A stretch of 64,000 nt of DNA, taken from the NCBI GenBank assembly GCA_009823505.1, contig VZQC01001008.1:2753874-2817873 (forward strand). The letters are read 5' to 3'. Made by a program: the position numbers and the translations under genes. Below the pieces are notes generated by a model that did no database searches, had not been told where the DNA came from, and saw only the letters and a list, made by a program, of their open reading frames with translations. Shown one piece after another: positions 1 to 36,853 of the stretch. The stretch comes from Rhizomys pruinosus. Its lineage: Eukaryota > Chordata > Mammalia > Rodentia > Spalacidae. The first letter of the stretch is position 1, and each line of letters begins with the position of its first letter.

Positions 1-945
1 ACAGCAGGTGAGGAGGAGAGTCTGGGCATGGGGAGGATGGGGAGACAGCAGGTGGGGAGGAGAGTCTGGGCATGGGGAGGATGGGGAGACAGCAGGTGGG
101 GAGGAGAGTCTGGGCATGGGGAGGATGGGGAGACAGCAGGTGAGAAGAGTCTGGGCATGGGGAGGATCGGGAGACAGCAGGTGAGGAGAAGAGTCTGGGC
201 ATGGGGAGGATGGGGAGACAGCAGGTGAGGAGAAGAGTCTGGGCATGGGGAGGATCGGGAGACAGCAGGTGAGGAGAAGAGTCTGGGCATGGGGAGGATG
301 GGGAGACAGCAGGTGGGGAGGAGAGTCTGGGCATGGGGAGGACGGGAGACAGCAGGTGTGGAGGAGAGTCTGGGCATGGGGAGGACAGGGAGACAGCAGG
401 TGGGGAGGAAAGTCTGGGCATGGGGAGGATGGGGAGACAGCAGGTGAGGAGAAGAATCTGGGCATGGGGAGGATCGGGAGACAGCAGGTGGGAGGAGAGT
501 CTGGGCATGGGGAGGATCGGGAGACAGCAGGTGGGGAGGAGAGTCTGGGCATGGGGAGGACGGAAGACAGAAGGTGTGGAGGAGAGTCTGGGCATGGGGA
601 GGACAGGGAGACAGCAGATGGGGAGGAGAGTCTGGGCATGGGGAGGATGGGGAGACAGCAGGTGTGGAGAAGAGTCTGGGCATGGGGAGGACAGGGAGAC
701 AGCAGGTGGGGAGGAGAGTCTGGGCATGGGGAGGATGGGGAGACAGCAGGTGAGGAGAAGAGTCTGGGCATGGGGAGGATGGGGAGACAGCAGGTGAGGA
801 GAAGAGTCTGGGCATGGGGAGGATGGGGAGAGAGCAGGTGAGGAGAAGAGTCTGGGCATGGGGAGGACGGAGAGACAGCAGGTGTGGAGAAGAGTCTGGG
901 CATGGGGAGGACAGGGAGACAGCAGGTGGGGAGGAGAGTGGGCAT
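1..945 (+). repeat. G-rich 44-bp minisatellite, about 21 copies
   Basis: The core CTGGGCATGG recurs at about 22, 66, 110, 151, 195, 239, 283 and onward to 896, mostly 44 bases apart with occasional 41- and 43-base units. Each unit carries GGGGAGGAT-GGGGAGACAGCAGGTG-type sequence with small substitutions (GATGGG, GATCGG, GACAGG). The array decays at about 939 and is cut by the window start, so it probably extends upstream. It lies in the FAN1 intron before the first visible exon. The open frames across it are a by-product of the low-complexity repeat. Confidence 0.97.
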
Positions 946-1227
946 AGGAAAAATAATGCTCTTTCATGTCAGGACTTCTAAATGTCATTAGAAGAAGGTT
1001 TGGTAAGCAGAAGCTGGGGCCTTAGGACAGAGGAGGGAAGAATACTGCCAATATTAGTCCAGGTGATGACAAGGGCTAGCCTAGTGGCAGTGGAGGGAGC
1101 TGGAGTAAAGACTTGGTTCAGGTGGGCGTTTGATTTGTTGTGATGTTGAGTATGAGGTGACTTCTCCTGGCCTGGCGATGGGGAGGGTTGGGAGGGTCTG
1201 CTACCAGATTAGCCTCTAGGCAGGGTT

Positions 1228-1456
1228 TTTGGTTTTGTTTTGTTTTGTTTTGTTCTGTTGTATTTTGTTTTTTGTTTTGTTTTATTTTGTGTGTGTTTTG
1301 TTTATGTTCTGTTGTGTTTAGTTTTCTTTTGTTGTGACAGGGTCTCACTCTGTAGCTCTGGCTTGCCTGGAACTCAGGCTGGCCTCAAACTCAGAGGTCC
1401 ACTTGCCTCTGCCTCCCAAGTGCTGGGATTATAGGCATGTGCCATCACAGCCAGCT
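1228..1456 (-). mobile_element. B1 SINE (antisense) with T/G-rich tail
   Basis: Positions 1336-1456 read as a B1 in reverse, from GACAGGGTCTCACTCTGTAG through CTGCCTCCCAAGTGCTGGGA to CACAGCCAGC. The TTTTG-rich run at 1228-1335 is its expanded poly-A tail seen from the other strand. Confidence 0.9.
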
Positions 1457-1552
1457 TCTTTTTTGTCTTGTTGAGACAGGGCCTTATGGAACCTGGCTGG
1501 CTTTGAGCATGCTGTATAGCAGAGGACGATGATCTTAAGTTTTTTTTATTGT

Positions 1553-1573
1553 TATATATATATATATATATAA
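1553..1573. repeat. (TA)n microsatellite
   Basis: About ten TA dinucleotides, followed by an A/C-rich AAACA run. Confidence 0.9.
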
Positions 1574-1799
1574 ACAAACAAACAAATACCACCACCACTA
1601 CCGCCACACCTCTTGTCTCCCCCGCCCCCCCCCGGATTTAACCGTGTTCAGTCGTTCTTTGACGCAGTCTTTTCTGTTATTCTATTGTTCTTTCCAAATG
1701 CATCACTCCCAACTACTTGGACAAAAGCTCAGGAACTGCACAGAGAAATACAAACTACTAGTAATTGGTCTAGCTAGCATCCACAGATGAGGAATACCA

Positions 1800-2640
1800 T
1801 TCGTTGTTTGTTTTCCAGGACTGTGTTTTCACTTACATATATAGCTTCTAGTTCCTCCATTTATCTGCAAATTTCATAGAGTCATCTTTACTGCTGCATA
1901 GAACTCCATTGTGTACATGTACACATTCTCTCTACACTCGTCAGTGAGGGGCATTTGGGTTGTTCCAGCTTTTGACTATTGGAACAGAACTGCTAATAAA
2001 CATGGGCTGTGCAATGTATCTCTGCAGTAAAGATGAGTCTTGTGGGTATATACCCAGATGGGTATGGCTGGGTCAGGTGGTAAGCTCATTTTGAGTTTCC
2101 AAGGGTTCTCCACACGGCTTTCCATAGTGGACATACGAGTTTCATTCCCACCAGCAGTGGATGAGTGTTCCCCTTCCCCACAACCTCCCAGCACTGGTAT
2201 CATTTGTTTTCTTGATCCCGCCAGTCTTATCGGATGAGATGAATCTAAAGTAAAGTGGTTTTCATTTGCATTTCCTTAATTGTTAGCAGCATTGAACATT
2301 TTTTTTTAATTTTATTTATTTCCATATGTGTATGAATGTATTGTCTGCATGCAAGTCTGTGCACCCGTGACGTGCAACGCCGCGGAGGTCAGAAGAGGGT
2401 GTCGGATTCCCCTGGAACTGGAGTTCTCCTGGAATTGGAGTCTCAGACGGCTCGGCCGCCATGTGGGTGCTGGGGATCGAACCCGGGTCCTCTGCAAGAG
2501 CGGTCGGCGCTCCCAACCGCTAGGCCATCTCTCCAGCCCCGCATTGAACATTTTTTAAGGTGTCTCTCAGCCATCTCTAATTCCTCACTGTGAAGTCTCT
2601 GCTCAGCTCTTTGCTCCGTCTTTCGAGTGAGTCACATCTT
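1800..2640 (-). mobile_element. Old L1 fragment (antisense), split by a B2
   Basis: Reading the minus strand gives diverged L1 ORF2 3'-end sequence. On the plus strand this appears as CATTGTGTACATGTACACAT, GGGTATATACCCAGATGGG, CATTCCCACCAGCAGTGGA and TTTGCATTTCCTTAAT, all familiar antisense landmarks of the L1 3' region. A B2 interrupts it at 2305-2540, and the L1 match resumes afterwards (GGTGTCTCTCAGCCATCT). Outer limits are approximate. Confidence 0.75.
2305..2540 (-). mobile_element. B2 SINE (long subtype), antisense, with target-site duplication
   Basis: Reverse-oriented B2 whose pol III head lies near 2500-2540 and whose A-rich tail lies near 2305. It has the internal near-duplication TGGAGTTCTCCTGGAATTGG. 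It is flanked by the exact 16-base duplication GCATTGAACATTTTTT at 2289-2304 and 2541-2556, so it inserted into the older L1 around it. Confidence 0.95.
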
Positions 2641-2655
2641 AAATTTCTTAACCTC

Positions 2656-2790
2656 CTGCCTTCACTCCTAGGTGCTGGCATTTCAGGTGCATGCCAACAC
2701 AGTTGGTTTTATGCAGTACTGAGAGTCAAACCCAGGGCTTTGTGCATGCCAGGTAAGTGCTGTTCACTGAGCTACAGCACTTGACCATGT
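2656..2790 (-). mobile_element. B4/ID-like SINE remnant, antisense
   Basis: The sequence around 2715-2785 (CCCAGGGCTTTGTGCATGCC, then a CACTGAGCTACAG motif) is the reverse of the ID/tRNA-related SINE head. The preceding part resembles a decayed B1-like arm. Confidence 0.6.
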
Positions 2791-2851
2791 TTTCCTGTTT
2801 TCTTACTGACCTTAGAATGCTCTAATGGCATATCATAAAATAATTAGATCT

Positions 2852-3061
2852 GGGGCTGGAAAGATGGCTCAGTGGTTAAGAGCACCAACTGCTCTTGCAG
2901 AGGACCCGGGTTTGATTCCCAGCACCCACATGGCAGCTAAGAATTGTCTTTAACTCCAGGTCCAGGGGAATCCAATGCCCTCTTCTGACCTCTGCGGTGT
3001 TGCATGGCACAGGTGCACCAACCTACATGCAGACTGTACACTCATACACATAAAAAATAAT
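2852..3061 (+). mobile_element. B2 SINE with target-site duplication
   Basis: Starts GGGGCTGGAAAGATGGCTCA and contains GGTTAAGAGC and GGGTTTGATTCCC box-like elements. It ends in an A-rich tail and is flanked by AATAATTAGATCT at 2839-2851 and 3062-3074. Short B2 subtype, without the internal duplication. Confidence 0.95.
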
Positions 3062-3259
3062 AATAATTAGATCTAAGAGTTTGTAAGCAGACCTTTTACA
3101 TTTAGAGGCAAGTTCTGTTCTTCTTAACGTACAGAATTTTTATTTACTAATATTGCATAGTTTTCTTTTAGATCTGAGTCTACAATACAGTATGTGTTCA
3201 GAATATTTCTGAATCTGTTTGTCACAAGGCTTTGATTTTTGTAACTGAAAACGTAATTG

Positions 3260-3623
3260 TATTAGTCACTTTTCTGTTGCTGTCATAAAACCACCATGAG
3301 CAAGGGAACTTATAAAAGGAAGAGTTTATTTGAGCTTACGATTGACGGTTCCAGGGAATCAGAGTCCATTGTGGCGGGAGCATGGTGGCCAGGGCTGGAG
3401 CAGCAAGCTGAGGGTCACATCTCACAATGAGCACAGGAAGCAAAGAGAGGGAGAGGCTGGAGACCACAAGGCTTGTTAAACTCACTAAGCCCACCCCCAG
3501 TGACATACTTCCTCCAGCACGGCCACACCTTCTAAGAGCTCCAAGAACAGTGCCACCAACTGGAGATAAAATGTCTGAATACTTAAAGGCTATGGGGGGG
3601 ACACTCTCATTCAAACCACCACA
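3260..3623 (-). mobile_element. Solo MaLR LTR (MT/ORR1-like), antisense
   Basis: Read on the minus strand this begins TGTGGTGGTTTGAATGAGAG and ends near GTGACTAAT, the typical outline of a rodent MaLR LTR. The same sequence occurs as both ends of the proviral element at 54200-56578. No internal region is attached here, so it is a solo LTR. Confidence 0.8.
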
Positions 3624-3839
3624 GTAATAAAACATCATCTTTCTTTAGCTAGATGTTCCATACAATTTCAGCTCTTTGGTCTCTCCAAATGTTCCCAAAG
3701 TTACTTTAGAAATATCCCAAATAACTCTCTTGGCTTGAGCAGTACCTATGGCTCCTTCTGACTATGTTTGCTACCTTATTAAAGTGATGTTCTGCTGTAA
3801 TTTGGAAGTAAGTTACACATATTGGTATGTGAAGGCCTC

Positions 3840-4135
3840 CATAGGCTCCAGGTATTGAATACATTGTCCCAAGTTGGCATCTCTGTTTGCAGAGGATTAG
3901 GAAGTGCCTTGTTGAGGGAAGCACATCACTGGGGGTGACTTGAGAGTCTGTCTCTCCTGGCTTCCTGTGCACGCTAAGGATGGCAGTGCTCGGGTTTCCG
4001 CTCCTGCTGCTACCATCATACCCCCCACCAGGATGGACTCCTCAGGAACTGAAGCCCAATAAACTCTCCTCTAAATCGCCTTGGTCATGGGGTTTTATCA
4101 CAACAGAGAATGCAATGAATACAGCTCCCAAATTG
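3840..4135 (+). mobile_element. MaLR LTR fragment, sense
   Basis: The second half resembles the 3' part of an ORR1/MT LTR: AACTGAAGCCCAATAAACTC, then CCTTGGTCATGGGGTTTTAT and CACAACAGAGAATGCAATGA. The 5' portion is diverged, so its start is approximate. Confidence 0.6.
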
Positions 4136-4431
4136 GTGAATGGGTGAATGCTAAAACCCAGGAGTAAGGATCTGATGAATGTTGTATTTATACAGTGGAA
4201 CACCTTTTATAATCTGACATGTTAATGTTTCTAGTAGGGAGTCTATGTCAGTTCTCGCCATTCTGAGCAGCGGGAAAACGGTTATATTATCATTAGAATA
4301 CAATTTGAATACCCCTCATATTTTCGTAAGCGTACTTTTGCCCTTCAGAGATGAGTTTAGTGGTGAGGATTTCATCCTTTTATGGAACTGCTCCTTAACA
4401 CTTAACACTCGGAATGCATTTTTCCCCCCAG

Positions 4432-30172
<25,741 letters not shown>

Positions 30173-30374
30173 AAGCTGGGGAGGAGGAGCATTTGGCCCC
30201 ATTGGTATGAGATGTTCAGAAGGATAAAGTTGCTCATACTGTACTTATTTTGACTTGTCTGTGACAACTGAGAGTTTAATGACTCATCCTTGTACAGGAT
30301 CTATATGTCACAAACATGGTTTCTGGTTGAATACAGTAACTGATTCCACACAGTGGGTGAATTGTCTAAAGTAT

Positions 30375-30380
30375 AATAAA
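30375..30380 (+). promoter_or_regulatory. Candidate FAN1 polyadenylation signal
   Basis: AATAAA 203 bases after the stop codon, in an AT-rich 3' UTR-like stretch. It is the first canonical hexamer after the stop; actual use is inferred. Confidence 0.5.
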
Positions 30381-30399
30381 AGTATCACAATGTTTCTAC

Positions 30400-30984
30400 T
30401 AAATATACTGACAGCAAAGTTGCTTCAATTTGAGATTGTGATTATCCAAGAAGGGTAGAAACAGTAGGAAATCTGATTTCTCTAGGAATTGAAGAAAAAA
30501 AAAAAAAAAAGAAACCCAAAACATTACTTTAAGGGAGAAAGGATCCAGAGTATTATAGTATTATATAGAAGCATTGTGCTGCACACATATCAAGCTCTGG
30601 ATTATGTGTGCTAAAAAAAAACTGTGCCCAGATGTTAGAAAAAAATACTCCGTCTGTTCTGGTTCTTATTTTGTCAAAAGTTATCAGTCTAGACCCTTAT
30701 TCGGCCCTCACAATTGACTGGATACATATACAGATGGGTCCCATATGAAAGGTTGCCACTCCGTGTCCATTGCCTAAAAGGCTACTTGCCGAGTCCCTTC
30801 ATTTATTCATTTATCCACGAACTGAACTTCTGTTGCGTGGGTACAGTGCAGAGGGGTAAATATCATCATACGAATCTGGCTCTGTTGCAGAGAAGGGATG
30901 GGAGAGGAAGAAATCAGGAAAACAGTTAATTACAAGATAGTAGATGTGGCAAAGTTGCTGGAGACGACAGGAAGGTGCTTTAAT
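30400..30984. other. FAN1 3' flank, nothing recognised
   Basis: Contains an A-run near 30489-30507. No gene features. Confidence 0.55.
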
Positions 30985-31295
30985 TTAGACAATGTTCCCA
31001 TGTTATGAAGCTGGACGTGGAGTGCACCTTTAGACGATGTTCCCATGTTATGAAGCTGGACGTGAAGTGCACCTTTAGACGATATTCCCGTGTTAGGAAG
31101 CTGGACGTGGAGTGCACCTTTAGACGATGTTCCTGTGTTATGAAGCTGGACGTGGAGTGCACCCTTAGATGATGTTCTCGTGTTATAAAGCTGGACGTGG
31201 AGTGCACCTTTAGACGATGTTCCCATGTTATGAAGCTGGACGTGGAGTACACCTTTAGACAATGTTCTCATGTTATGAAGCTGGACATGATGGCT
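30985..31295. repeat. 45-bp minisatellite, seven copies, between the two genes
   Basis: GCTGGACGTG recurs at 31010, 31055, 31100, 31145, 31190, 31235 and, as GCTGGACATG, at 31280: exactly 45 bases apart each time. Because 45 is divisible by three, an antisense frame stays open (30930-31382), with a 15-residue repeat containing VQLHN and SSKGALH; I regard it as non-coding. The last unit runs straight into a SINE-like sequence. Confidence 0.97.
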
Positions 31296-31385
31296 CACAC
31301 CCATAGTTCCAGCAACTTGGGAAGCTGAAACAGTAGTTTCAGGCCAGACTGGGCTATAACATAAGGTTATCTCAAATAACAATGA
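31282..31385 (+). mobile_element. B1-like SINE remnant joined to the minisatellite
   Basis: TGGACATGATGGCTCACACC, CAGCAACTTGGGAAGCTGAA and CAGACTGGGCTATAACATAA form a decayed B1/B4-like arm. Its first ten or so bases are part of the 45-bp repeat unit. Confidence 0.65.
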
Positions 31386-31499
31386 ACAACAAGAAAGCTC
31401 ATGGTAAGTACTTTGTCCACTAGAATCTTACTTTAGTTTTGTGGAGCCATCAAATGAATAAACAGAATAGGTATAAAACTCAGTGAAAAATAGTTAAGA

Positions 31500-31640
31500 G
31501 GGGGTGTACAGAGAGATGGCTCTGTGGGTAAAGGTGCCTGGTGCTAAGCCTGAGGACTCGTGTAGTGGAAGGAGAGAAGTGACTTCTACAAGCTGTCCTC
31601 TGACCTCCACGCATTCCATGGTGTATGTGTACCTCATCCA
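31500..31640 (+). mobile_element. B3-type SINE fragment
   Basis: ACAGAGAGATGGCTCTGTGG, AAAGGTGCCTGGTGCTAAGC and GCTGTCCTCTGACCTCCACG follow the B3 order. Confidence 0.7.
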
Positions 31641-31728
31641 AGGGACTTTAGAGTAATTCCACCAGGGGTAGAATATGAGTAGCCAAGATTAAGTAATGAA
31701 CTTTGATCTTAGTTCTTATTGATTTTTT

Positions 31729-31737
<9 letters not shown>

Positions 31738-31777
<40 letters not shown>

Positions 31778-32066
31778 CAAGTCCAGCGCCTAATATTTTA
31801 GTTTTTTTGCTTTGTGTACAGTGCCTCTGCTATCTATGAAAACTGTCCCCTAAGCCTTGCTAAAATAGATCTCTACCAGAAAGGAAGAGCAGAAGTCACC
31901 TCTGAGCGCAGTGGAATGGAGTCAGTCAGAAAGTGTCAGCAATGGCAGGACCAGCCTATCTCTGTCTCTCTATCTAATCTAATCTAATCTAATCTAATCT
32001 AATCTAATCTAATCTAATCTAATCTAATCAATCACCTATTTGCCCATATCTATCTGTCTGTCTATC

Positions 32067-32113
<47 letters not shown>

Positions 32114-32122
32114 ATCTGTCCG
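31738..32122. repeat. Microsatellite cluster: (TA)n, (AATCT)n, (CTAT)n
   Basis: About 19 TA units at 31739-31776, about 12 AATCT pentamers at 31973-32029, and about 13 CTAT tetramers with variants at 32050-32122. Three unrelated motifs lie within 385 bases. Confidence 0.97.
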
Positions 32123-32177
32123 TCCATCCCTTCCCTGCCCCACCTGAGCATCTTGGGAGATATAAACACTGGAGCTA

Positions 32178-32242
32178 GTGTCTCAGTTTCCCTCTCCCTC
32201 TCAAGTGTTGGGTTTACAGGCATGAATGACCACACCTGGCAT
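32178..32242 (-). mobile_element. B1 fragment, antisense
   Basis: CTCTCAAGTGTTGGGTTTAC and GACCACACCTGGC are the inverted B1 5' end only. Confidence 0.65.
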
Positions 32243-34125
32243 GTGGCTCATTCCTGATATAATTTGGAGCTAGAGACACTCAACATTTGTCTCTTGTCCC
32301 ATTCAATAAGCAATCAGTATGGGAATGCTGCGCTAGCAGAGATGTCTCTTCATCTGCCAAGTTAGCACTTCCTGTGTGCTACATTCCCAGATACATAAGC
32401 TCCAAAGGGTATGTAGAAGTGTCAGGCTTGGCAGAGGCCAGAGTTGACATCAAACATAGCCCAGCATGAGACAGGCAATGGTTGAGCAAGGGTGGCTATC
32501 GGCATGCAGTTTTTCATGCTATGTAGAGCCAGCTACATGTTAGCCAAACCAGAGGGCCAGTGCGACCTGCAGTCCTCCCCAAAGCACCTGAGAAGTATGA
32601 ACAGACAAGGCCCTGCATTCTCAGAAGCCTGGCCTTGCTGCCTCTCCTGGGTGTCAACCCCTAGGTAAATGACACTGTCTTAGAGAAAAGCAGGGTGATA
32701 GTTGGGATCTCTGACCATGAGTTTTTACCCTGAGGCTAAGTCACCCCAAAGAAATCATCTAGACAAGAAGAGATCGATAATGTAATCAAGATCAAAGCAC
32801 TGCAGCCTCCCTACCCCTAGCCCTCTGTCTGATAAGCAGGGTTAACAAGCTTAGGGAATAAATTAAAGTTCCCTCAAACTTCTAAAAATCCTAGAGAGGG
32901 ATTAGAAGGAATGACACTCACAGGGCACATGTTCATCCATCCCACTGGCCACAGCATGCCAAAGCTGGTCCTCTTGGAATATGGTGACCCATTTGGTTGA
33001 TAATCATGGTAGAAGACACAAGCTTCTTTGCAGTGACCTTGGTAGATTATAACGCCACTAACATCATTTCATCAGCGTAAAACTTGCCATAACTACTCCG
33101 TAGATGTTTCTCCATGTGTGGCCCCTAGATCCATACTCCCCATTCACAATGAGGGGAACAAAATGAAGAGTCAATCTGTTCACAAATCTGGGAGATATTA
33201 TGAAGGAATGGAAGATGTGGCAGCTGGTACAACTGAACAAGCTCAGCGTCTGTTATTTATGGGAAAAAAGTCCTCAAATGAATTTGGAATGCTAAGTTAG
33301 GTGAAGTTAAGCAGACTTTGTATCAAGGACAACCTCTAATACCACTGATATGTGAAGACCCAAAAAGGTTCAGAAAGCAACTTCCCAAGCCTAATCCAAT
33401 GGCATTCGGCCTCAAGCCAGCTCCTGAGAATCTAGGTATCTCTTCCTAACTCTGGGCTCAGTGATGTCACCATGGTAGTTTAAAGTAGGCCATGATGGGA
33501 ATGTCTGTTCTACACAATATAAATTAACAAAAAGGAACAGGGCTCCCTTTTTTCCTAGGAAAGCTGGTGCTTAAGTATTTACCCAGATACCATCATCTCA
33601 GAAACACCTTGTTGATAAAACATCCTAACAAAACAAAGCACAACCATGCCGCTAACTTCTTAGGTTGGTAAGTGCTTGTTCTTACAAAAGCAAGCCAGTG
33701 TTGAGGCAGCTGTATGTTGTCTTTAGGGACATTCCTAATGACTGGGTCAGGCTAATTCACACTGGCACTGAAACTGAAACAGGGCCTCTCATCACTGCTG
33801 GAAGGGCCTCAAGTTGGGAAGAGGCACAGAAGGAAGGCGACTAAGTGCATGATGGGCTCAGGACTTGGTGTAGGGTCCATCTCCGTGGGCTCTGAGCCCT
33901 TCTCAGGAAAACAACTCCCCAGTGTTTATATTTATTGAGTGGGAAGACCAGTGAAGGGCACTGATGCCCAAGTGGCCAAAGACAACCAGTTCAGAACTAA
34001 TGTGAAAATGGCTGTTTGCACTATCTTACTTCAGAGTGTTCAAAAAGATGCAGGGTGGACATGCAAGCTGGTGTGCTATTGTGGCTGGTTTCATACTTAT
34101 TAACCACTAGAAACAGTTTCTATAT
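32243..34125. other. Intergenic / distal 3' flank, nothing recognised
   Basis: 1.9 kb between the genes without SINEs, exons or tandem arrays that I can identify. Part may belong to a long MTMR10 3' UTR. Confidence 0.5.
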
Positions 34126-34597
34126 AAGTTTTATTTAGCAGTCAAAATTTCCTTCACATTCATTCTGTTGAACAGTATGAGATCATCCTCCTCACCCTAC
34201 TTAAACTCACCAGTTTTATTTAGGCACAAAGGTTTTAGTTTTGTGTCAAAAATCAAGTTTTACCTAATTGAGATTACTGCTATATAACAAGCAGATCTTG
34301 TTGAAAGATGTGTAGATCAGTTTTCAAGTTCTGTCAGTACAAATGAATGTTAAGTATTTTTGGTTTTAAAGTCGGTTCCCATCATAAAACCATAATAAGA
34401 CACTGTGCCTTTAGGTCTAGCACTGGAAAGTCCACCAATGCCACGGGGTCTGTGCATGGAGGCCATGAACACATGCTGTGGCCATGGGGCCCTTGGACAT
34501 CAGGCAGGCAATCAATCAATCAATGAGCTCTTTGGTATGTTGCACACAAGCCATGATTACCTCTTCTGTCACCAGTGAGTTTTTGTTTGTTTATTTT

Positions 34598-34728
34598 TTT
34601 GAGACAGGGTCTCCATGTAGCCCCAGCTGGCCTGAAACTCAAGACCAGGCTGGCCTTGAACACAGAGATCTGGCCTGCTTCTGCCTTCCAAGTGATAGGA
34701 TTAAAGGTGTACACCACCACCTGGCCCA
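34598..34728 (-). mobile_element. B1 SINE, antisense
   Basis: TTTTTTTGAGACAGGGTCTC, AAGACCAGGCTGGCCTTGAA and GATAGGATTAAAGGTGTACA. It is in the same orientation as MTMR10. Confidence 0.92.
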
Positions 34729-34770
34729 GCACCAGTGTCATCTTTGCTGGCAGTTGCCAGCGGCTTTGTG

Positions 34771-34860
34771 ATGGGTGAGAATAAGGCTGTTATAGTTGTG
34801 ATGGGTGAGAATAAGGCTGTTATAGTTGTGCTGGGTGAGAATAAGGCTGTTATAGTTGTT
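34771..34860. repeat. 30-bp tandem repeat, three copies
   Basis: Units begin ATGGGTGAGA, ATGGGTGAGA and CTGGGTGAGA at 34771, 34801 and 34831, with ATAAGGCTGTTATAGTTGTG following. The copies are nearly identical. Confidence 0.97.
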
Positions 34861-36853
34861 TTTCATATTATGCACAATCAGCTGCAACACAACAATCATG
34901 ATATAACAACTACCAGCAGAAATACAGAGACATTGTACAATGGATTACCATACAAAAATATACACTTTACCATTTTAAAACAGTGTTAATAGTACCTACT
35001 GTTTTTTGTAAATTAACAAAACACAGTTATTAAAGGAGTTGAAATAATGTGTGAGGGAAGAAAATTACAAAGAAATAAATTCTCAATCCAAAAAATAAAT
35101 TTAGAACAATTTTTAGTAATAAATAAGCAGCTCAATGAAAAGAAAACTATTTCACTTTTTATGGCAGGGTGTGCTGTTGTGTCTCAAGGACTAGGGCTGG
35201 TGTGCAGTCAAGGACTGCAGTGTTTTTAATGTCAATAATATTGTTTGTATAAACTGAAAATAGCCCTTATTTTATAGGCATTAAGTAGGTAAAATAACAT
35301 TAGGATTGGCCACAAGATATGCACTTCTTAACACATTTTATAAGAATTTAGATCCTGTTAAATTCAGAGACATTGTCAAATAGTTTTTAAAAGGCAAATA
35401 ATTAAAGTAGAAATAGCTACTCAGTACATGTACAGGTAAAACATACTATCTTGGAAAAAACTTGTTTTAGAAGAGGAAATACACTAAGTAGACACTTTAC
35501 TATGAAATATTTCAAAATCTTAAGGTGGTAATTTAAGAACCTCTACCACTGTCTAATTTGAGAATGTCTACCTTCTAAACAGAGTGGAGAAGCTGCATAC
35601 TGGCAAGACTGATGCTAAACATCATGGCTCAAAGCTTTGTAACTTGGCCTTGGGAAGCTAGCCAGTTTGTAATCCAGGTTTGGAGAGGGCTTCTGATGAG
35701 CAAACCCTTGTAAACTTCCCAGACTCCTCTAAGTATTGCTTCCAAAGTGAAGAGGGGAACTTCTCTGTTAAAAATGCCAGTATTTTGAGAAGTCCACTTT
35801 TTCTTCCCCTCTGTTCTATGCAAATGCCCATCTTGTAATCCCCATGAGTTATTTCTAAGGAGTGTCTGCAACATCTGCATCATGGTGGAGAGGCCAGAGA
35901 GCCCCAACAGCCTGTGATCAGTGTGGCACATTCTTGTCCACAGTCTTAGCACCTTGGCCAAAGCTGGGGCTATGTATCTGATGCCCAAGTGGCCTAAGAG
36001 CCTTTCAAGATCACATTCCACAGGCTGCTGGGTGACTTTCTGAGGCATAAAAATCTCTCTCTGTAAGACTCCTGACTATTAGCATGAGGCTTGTTCCAGA
36101 GTGGGTATTATTTCCAATATGCAGTGGGATTCTAATGCCCTAACTTTAAAAAGTGAAATTATATTTTCCTTTCATTCCCATCTTCTTTGTTACTCATATC
36201 TCAATGTCAAAGGCACTTCTAGGTTTAGTTAGCTACAGTGACTGCTTTAAAGTTACAGTACGTATTATTTTAAAGATCTATGGCATTCAAAGCAAACTCA
36301 TGATTCTGAAACACAGTAATCTAAAGTCATAAACAAGTTGAACTAAAAAAAATTGTAGCCTCAGAACATGAATCCTTGTCAGCTAAGTTCAACTGGAGAG
36401 GACGGAAAAGGACAGACAAAGAAGAACACCCCTGAAGCTTGCTGGCAGTTTCATCAGATGTTCCTGAAAACATACTAAATGCTAATTATTAGCTTTCCTG
36501 TTCACCTTCTTTGAGTTGGAACCTGACTATCAGATAACCTTTAGTAGGTAGTAGGAAAATGGATGTGGTCAAAATTATAGCAGAGAAACCTGACTACTGT
36601 GATCAGTTATAACAATGGGGGGATGTATGCTGCAAATGACCCGAAATGAGCCAGACCTGCAAGGACAGAGGACAAAACCAAAAATTACATTGGCCTTAGA
36701 ATAACCGAAGAGTATGTGATTCAACATGTTTTAAATATTAGTGCAAATTTCTTTACATATAAAAATTATCAGTTTTAAATGCACAGGTTAGCAATCTCAA
36801 TTCAGAAGGAAAACTTTACAGCTTTTCTCAAAATGTTCAGAAAATACCTTAGT

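Larger units (their letters stand above)
34130..36853 (-). other. Probable MTMR10 3' UTR (extent uncertain)
   Basis: On the minus strand this follows the MTMR10 stop codon. Canonical AATAAA hexamers (TTTATT on plus) occur at 34215-34220 and 34130-34135. The region is AT-rich and low in SINEs apart from one B1, as expected of a long 3' UTR. An antisense-to-window open frame of 139 codons at 35629-36048 lies inside it and shows no domain. The true 3' end needs transcript data. Confidence 0.4.

Noticed and set aside
28..841. Open frames of 66-198 codons across the first kilobase
   Set aside because: They are translations of a 44-bp minisatellite lacking stops; all three frames are open in parts and no gene context exists.
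30930..31382. 150-codon minus-strand frame with a 15-residue repeat
   Set aside because: The 45-bp unit is a multiple of three, so the frame stays open automatically; no start context, homology or splice signals.
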